A stretch of 64,000 bases of DNA, taken from contig CAKUOD010000002.1 in the NCBI GenBank assembly GCA_934668695.1, positions 1-64,000 of the forward strand. The letters run 5' to 3'. The stretch is from an uncultured Collinsella sp. (GTDB lineage: Bacteria; Actinomycetota; Coriobacteriia; Coriobacteriales; Coriobacteriaceae). The notes under the pieces were generated by a model. The model did no database searches. It saw only the letters and a list, made by a program, of their open reading frames with translations, and had not been told where the DNA came from. The translations under genes and the position numbers were made by a program. Positions 60,047 to 64,000 of this stretch are shown piece after piece (within the stretch, counting starts at the first letter, position 1; each line of letters begins with the position of its first letter).

Positions 60047-63000
60047 TAGATCACCGTTACTCTGCCCTGGTTACCCACAATCGCCTTGGCCTCGGCCAGC
60101 AGCGGAATCGAGCGCGCGTTGACCTTGGCCGGCACCTCGGCGCGCAGCACGCGCCCGTCTACCTGCTCGATAAAGATCTCCACGCGGTCGCCGCCCGGGT
60201 TGGTGGTGAGCACCGTGGCCAGGCGCGCCATATTGCCTTGGCTAAAGCGGCTGTTGGGCACCATGACCTCAAACACCTTGGGCTTGTTGTTCTCCTCGTT
60301 GAGCTCCAGCGGCACGATCTCCTGCGCGATGATCTGGTCGCCGCGGTCCGAGCGCTCGAGCTTGCCCTTAATGCGCACAAAGGCGTCGGACAGCTGCGCG
60401 CCGGTCTCGGGATCGACCTCGCCGTACAGATACCCCTCGGCCTCCTTATAGGTCTTGGGGAACACGACGACCGTGGCCTCGCCTTCCATGTCCTCGAGCT
60501 GCACAATGCCCATGGGGTCGCCGTTTTTGGTCACGCGCTTGGACACGCTCGAGACCATGCCGGCCCACCACAGCGCCTTGCCCTCGGGAATCTCCTGGTT
60601 GATGGTGCCGCCCGTGGGGTTTTGCACTTCGTAGCCGGTGTCGATCTGCGAGAACGAGAAATCGCGCGCTTTGCTGAGCGCATACTCAAACGGGCGCAGC
60701 GGGTGGTCCGAGACATAGATGCCCAGAACCTCCTTCTCCTGGCTCAGCTTGAGGTGGCGGTCCCATTCCTGGCCGTCCGGATCGGGCACGCTGACCTCGA
60801 AGCCCGAGCCCTCAACGTCACCAAACATGTCGAAGAACGAGGTCTGGCCGCTCGCGCGGTCCTTTTGGCGCTTCACCGCGGCATCGATGATGTTCTCGGG
60901 GTTGTTCTTGTCCACAAAGTGCATCATCTGACGGCGCGGATAGCCCGTGGAGTCGAAGGCACCTGCCTTGATCAGCGATTCGATCACGCGGCGGTTGGCC
61001 TGGCTCGAGTCCACGCGCTCCACAAAGTCGTGCAGCGTCTTAAACGGACCGCCCGCCTCGCGCTCGGCGATAATCGCCTGCGCCACGCCGGTACCCACGC
61101 CGCGGATGCCGGCCAGACCAAAGCGCACGCCTTCCTTGGTAGCCGTGAACTCGGTGCCGGACTCGTTGACGTCTGGCGACAGCACAGGGATGCCGTCGTG
61201 ACGGCACGCCGAGACGTAGTGCACGATCTTGTCGGTCTTGCCCGTGTAGGACGTCAGAACGGCCGCCATGTACTCGTGCGGATAGTGCGCCTTGAGCCAT
61301 GCCGTCTGCATAACCAGAATGGCGTAGCCGGCGGAGTGCGACTTGTTGAAGGCGTAGGATGCGAACTCGAGAACATCGTCCCAAATCTTCTGGGCGACCT
61401 CGCGCGTGTAGTTGTTCTTGATGGCGCCGTTCATCCAGTGGTCGTAGGTGGTCTCGTCCGAGCCATCCTCCCAGTGCAGCACCGTCGACGTGAGCAGCTT
61501 GATCTTTTTCTTAGCCACGGGCTTACGGATACGCGAGTCCGATTCGCCCTTGGAGAAGCCGCACATCTCGACGGAGATGAGCATAACCTGCTCCTGGTAG
61601 ACCATGGTGCCGTAGGTTTCGCCCAGGATGTCGTCCAGGCGGTCGTCGTAGGAGACCGCCGGCTCCTTGCCGTTCATACGGTTGATGTAGGACGAGACCA
61701 TGCCGGCGCCCAGCGGGCCCGGGCGGTACAGGGCGATCAATGCTACGACGTGCTTGTACTCGGTGGGCTTCATGTTCTTGATCGTGGCCGTCATGCCGGC
61801 GGACTCGACCTGGAAGACGCCGGCGGTGTGGCCGGAGCCCATGAGCTTAAAGATCTCGGGGTCGTCAAAGGGAATCTCTTCCTCTTTGATGTCGATGCCA
61901 AAGTTCTTTTTGATATTGGCCTTGGCCTTGGAGATAACCGTCAGCGTACGCAGGCCCAGGAAGTCCATCTTGAGCAGGCCCATGTCGGCGACGGTATGGC
62001 CCTCGTACTGGGTAATCTCGACGCCGCCCTTGGTATCGAGCTTGGTCGGCACGTGCTCGTTGACGGGGTCGCGGCAGATCAGAACGGCGCACGCGTGCAC
62101 GCCCTCGCCACGGGTGAGGCCCTCGATAGAGAGCGCCGTGTCGATGATGCGGCGGGCGTCGTCGTCCTTTTTATATGCCTCGGCAAAATCGGGGTTAAAC
62201 AGATCCTCTTTGCCGGGTTGTTTGTCGAGCACCTGCTTGAGCTTGACCTTGGGGTCGCTCGAGACCATCTTGGACAGGCGCTGGCCCATGTAGACCGGGT
62301 AGTCCAGAACGCGCGCGGCGTCGTTGATAGCCTGCTTGGCCTTAATGGTCGAGTAGGTGATGACGTGGGTGACTTTCTCGGGGCCGTAGAGCTGGCGAAC
62401 GTGCTCAACGACCTCGAGGCGCCGCTCATCGTCGAAGTCCATATCGATATCGGGCATCTCGGTACGCTGCGGGGACAGGAACCTCTCGAACATCAGGCCG
62501 TTCTCGAGCGGGTCGAAGGCGGTGATGTTCATGGCGTAGGCGACGATAGCGCCAGCGGCCGAGCCACGGCCGGGGCCGACGCCGATGCCGTTGTCCTTGG
62601 CCCATTGCACGTACTCGGCAACAATCAAGAAGTAGGCGGCAAAGCCCTTGTCGCAGATGACCTTGTATTCGTACTCAAAGCGCTCTTTGATGTTGACGCC
62701 ACCGATCTCGCGCGTGGCCCAGTCGTCGCCGTAGTGCTGGCGCAGGCCCTTCTCGCACTCGCGGCGGAACTGGCTCTCGTGCGTCTCGCCGGGATCGAGC
62801 AGCGGGAAGCGCGGCAGAATGATGGAGTCCCAGTCGAGCTCCACGTAGCACTTGTCGGCGATCTCGAGCGTGTTGTCGCAGGCCTCGGGGCAATACGGGA
62901 ACATCGCCCGCATCTCCTCCTCGGTCTTCATGTAGAACTCCGAGCCGGTCATGCGCATGCGGTTGGGGTCGTCGACCTTGGCGTTCATGCCGATGCACAT

Positions 63001-63849
63001 GATGACGTCCTGCACGGGCGCGTCCTCGCGGCGCAGGTAGTGGAAGTCGTTGGTGGCGATGACCTTGACGCCCACCTGCTTGGCGATATCGATGAGCGTG
63101 CGGTCCATCTGCTCGTCGGTCAGGCCGTTATCGGTGGTAATGCCATGTTCCTGGATCTCGATATAAAAGTCGCCGGGCTCGAAGGTGTCACGGAAGGTCT
63201 CAGCCCATTTAATGGCACCTTCCATGTCGCCGCGGTCGATGTACTTGGGGATGATGCCGGCGATACAGGCACTCGTGCAGATCATGCCCTTGGCGTGGCG
63301 GCGCAGGTTGTCGAGCGTCACGCGCGGCTTGTAGTAAAAGCCCTGCACGGCGGCCTCGGAGACCGTCTGCATCAGGTTGACGTAGCCCTCCTGGTCCTTG
63401 GCCAGAAGGATCATGTGGTAGAGCTCGGGCTTGTGGTCGCGGGCGAGCGTCTCGTCCGGCGTAAAGTAGACCTCGCAGCCAAAGATGGGCTTGATGACCA
63501 GCGGCGGCTTGAGCTCGTCGATGTTGCCCTTCTCGTCCCACATGGCCATGTCCTTCACATACTGGGCATGCTCGCGCGGGTTTTCCTCGGGATCGGGCTC
63601 CACCAGCTCGTCGCGGCGGTCCTTTTCCAAGAAGGCCTTGTCGTGGCTCCAGGTTTTGTACTCGGGCGTATTGTGGTTGACGGCGTCGCAGGCCAGCGCC
63701 AGATCGGGCACGCCATACATGTAGCCGTGGTCGGTAATGGCCACGGCGGGCATGCCCAGTTCAACAGCGCGATTGACCATATCCTGGATACGGGTTGCGC
63801 CGTCGAGCATAGAGAAAACAGTGTGATTGTGCAGATGGACGAATGCCAT
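60046..63849 (-). CDS. dnaE: DNA polymerase III subunit alpha DnaE
   Basis: A 1267-residue replicative polymerase subunit. The N-terminal PHP domain begins HLHNHTVFSMLDGATR. The catalytic Asp are in PDIDMDFDDERR, and GPGRGSAAGAIVAYAM is the conserved palm segment. Tandem helix-hairpin-helix and OB-fold domains follow (GMVSSVSKRVTKNGDPMG, GEATVVVFPKTY). The length fits actinobacterial DnaE1. The PHP metal-site His residues look largely kept, so a PHP exonuclease is possible. GGAGC precedes the ATG. An inverted repeat lies right after the stop. Confidence 0.96.
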   Translation of the reverse strand: MAFVHLHNHTVFSMLDGATRIQDMVNRAVELGMPAVAITDHGYMYGVPDLALACDAVNHNTPEYKTWSHDKAFLEKDRRDELVEPDPEENPREHAQYVKDMAMWDEKGNIDELKPPLVIKPIFGCEVYFTPDETLARDHKPELYHMILLAKDQEGYVNLMQTVSEAAVQGFYYKPRVTLDNLRRHAKGMICTSACIAGIIPKYIDRGDMEGAIKWAETFRDTFEPGDFYIEIQEHGITTDNGLTDEQMDRTLIDIAKQVGVKVIATNDFHYLRREDAPVQDVIMCIGMNAKVDDPNRMRMTGSEFYMKTEEEMRAMFPYCPEACDNTLEIADKCYVELDWDSIILPRFPLLDPGETHESQFRRECEKGLRQHYGDDWATREIGGVNIKERFEYEYKVICDKGFAAYFLIVAEYVQWAKDNGIGVGPGRGSAAGAIVAYAMNITAFDPLENGLMFERFLSPQRTEMPDIDMDFDDERRLEVVEHVRQLYGPEKVTHVITYSTIKAKQAINDAARVLDYPVYMGQRLSKMVSSDPKVKLKQVLDKQPGKEDLFNPDFAEAYKKDDDARRIIDTALSIEGLTRGEGVHACAVLICRDPVNEHVPTKLDTKGGVEITQYEGHTVADMGLLKMDFLGLRTLTVISKAKANIKKNFGIDIKEEEIPFDDPEIFKLMGSGHTAGVFQVESAGMTATIKNMKPTEYKHVVALIALYRPGPLGAGMVSSYINRMNGKEPAVSYDDRLDDILGETYGTMVYQEQVMLISVEMCGFSKGESDSRIRKPVAKKKIKLLTSTVLHWEDGSDETTYDHWMNGAIKNNYTREVAQKIWDDVLEFASYAFNKSHSAGYAILVMQTAWLKAHYPHEYMAAVLTSYTGKTDKIVHYVSACRHDGIPVLSPDVNESGTEFTATKEGVRFGLAGIRGVGTGVAQAIIAEREAGGPFKTLHDFVERVDSSQANRRVIESLIKAGAFDSTGYPRRQMMHFVDKNNPENIIDAAVKRQKDRASGQTSFFDMFGDVEGSGFEVSVPDPDGQEWDRHLKLSQEKEVLGIYVSDHPLRPFEYALSKARDFSFSQIDTGYEVQNPTGGTINQEIPEGKALWWAGMVSSVSKRVTKNGDPMGIVQLEDMEGEATVVVFPKTYKEAEGYLYGEVDPETGAQLSDAFVRIKGKLERSDRGDQIIAQEIVPLELNEENNKPKVFEVMVPNSRFSQGNMARLATVLTTNPGGDRVEIFIEQVDGRVLRAEVPAKVNARSIPLLAEAKAIVGNQGRVTVI

Positions 63850-63948
63850 GTGATGAGCTCCGATGCGGGTTCGTGTTCTGACTGAACGATTTTACCGCAC
63901 GGCGCGGACGGCACCCGAACCTAGCCAAACCCACACGGCTCCTCACGC

Positions 63949-64000
63949 AGTTGCGGTGAAATGCGGACTGTTTGGCAGCTTTTTTGGCCAAAACAGTCCG
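63949..64000. repeat. TTGCGGTG palindromic repeat, clipped by the window end
   Basis: AGTTGCGGTGAAATGCGGACTGT matches the left arm at 10784 in its first 14 bases. An inverted AAACAGTCCG follows at 63991, showing that the right arm continues past the edge. It lies upstream of dnaE. Confidence 0.6.

Noticed and set aside
60238..63885. A 1215-codon + strand open frame
   Set aside because: It is exactly antisense to dnaE, whose motifs are intact. High GC keeps the opposite frame open; the translation is a low-complexity Val/Leu/Ala/Asp/Gly mixture with no motif.

Overview
The window looks like a chromosome segment of a Collinsella-like gut actinobacterium (Coriobacteriia). This is inferred from the high GC, the gene content (class III fructose-bisphosphatase, queH-type queuosine maturation, paired degV genes, fhs/fchA/folD one-carbon genes, an LAxTG-anchored surface enzyme) and abundant GGGACGGGG-type and AACGTCCCC-type intergenic palindromes. 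No rRNA, tRNA, CRISPR array, prophage or transposase was found; nearly everything is chromosomal housekeeping or cell-surface coding. Most genes lie on the - strand.

Layout. 0.2-3.5 kb: an MntR/DtxR-type metal regulator, a Cof-type HAD phosphatase and a Uup-like ABC-F ATPase. 3.5-7.3 kb: phosphate uptake operon pstSCAB with a terminator. 7.6-11.7 kb: M20 dipeptidase, HAD phosphatase, DegV protein, LOG-family protein. 11.9-18.6 kb: queuosine genes tgt, queA and queH, interrupted by a short-chain dehydrogenase and a coiled-coil membrane protein, with two copies of a composite hairpin cassette. 18.6-28.4 kb: a HExxH membrane protein, a divergent MetRS-like protein, an rRNA (cytosine-5) methyltransferase, a 56-residue membrane protein, a barrel-like unknown, a second DegV, fbp and two gtrA genes.

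28.5-33.6 kb is the most striking region. A cobalamin riboswitch precedes a two-gene surface operon. The first protein (1291 residues) has four tandem DUF4430 (transcobalamin C-terminal-like) domains, a PQQ-like beta-propeller, an InlB-type repeat, a charged stalk and a C-terminal membrane anchor. The second has one DUF4430 domain on a membrane-tethered stalk. Together they look like a corrinoid-capture apparatus, although binding is inferred.

33.7-51.3 kb: aarF with a phasin-like partner, a C69 dipeptidase, a 230-bp AT-rich element with 31-bp perfect terminal inverted repeats, folD-fchA, tandem lipoprotein paralogues sharing an 18-bp upstream word, a cell-wall-anchored PI-PLC-like enzyme, a PH-like protein, a DUF1016 nuclease, a zinc-ribbon protein, a cation diffusion facilitator, a Pro-rich/heptad-repeat membrane protein and fhs. 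51.4-63.9 kb: ruvCAB, a degenerate NAD-synthetase-like protein, a superoxide reductase lacking centre I, a SWIM-SNF2 helicase and dnaE.

The best candidate for something undescribed outside the surface operon is a roughly 110-nt structured element present three times (13340, 16534, 53722). Each copy follows the stop codon of a - strand gene. Its three stems vary in sequence with compensating changes and keep a one-base bulge at the same place.
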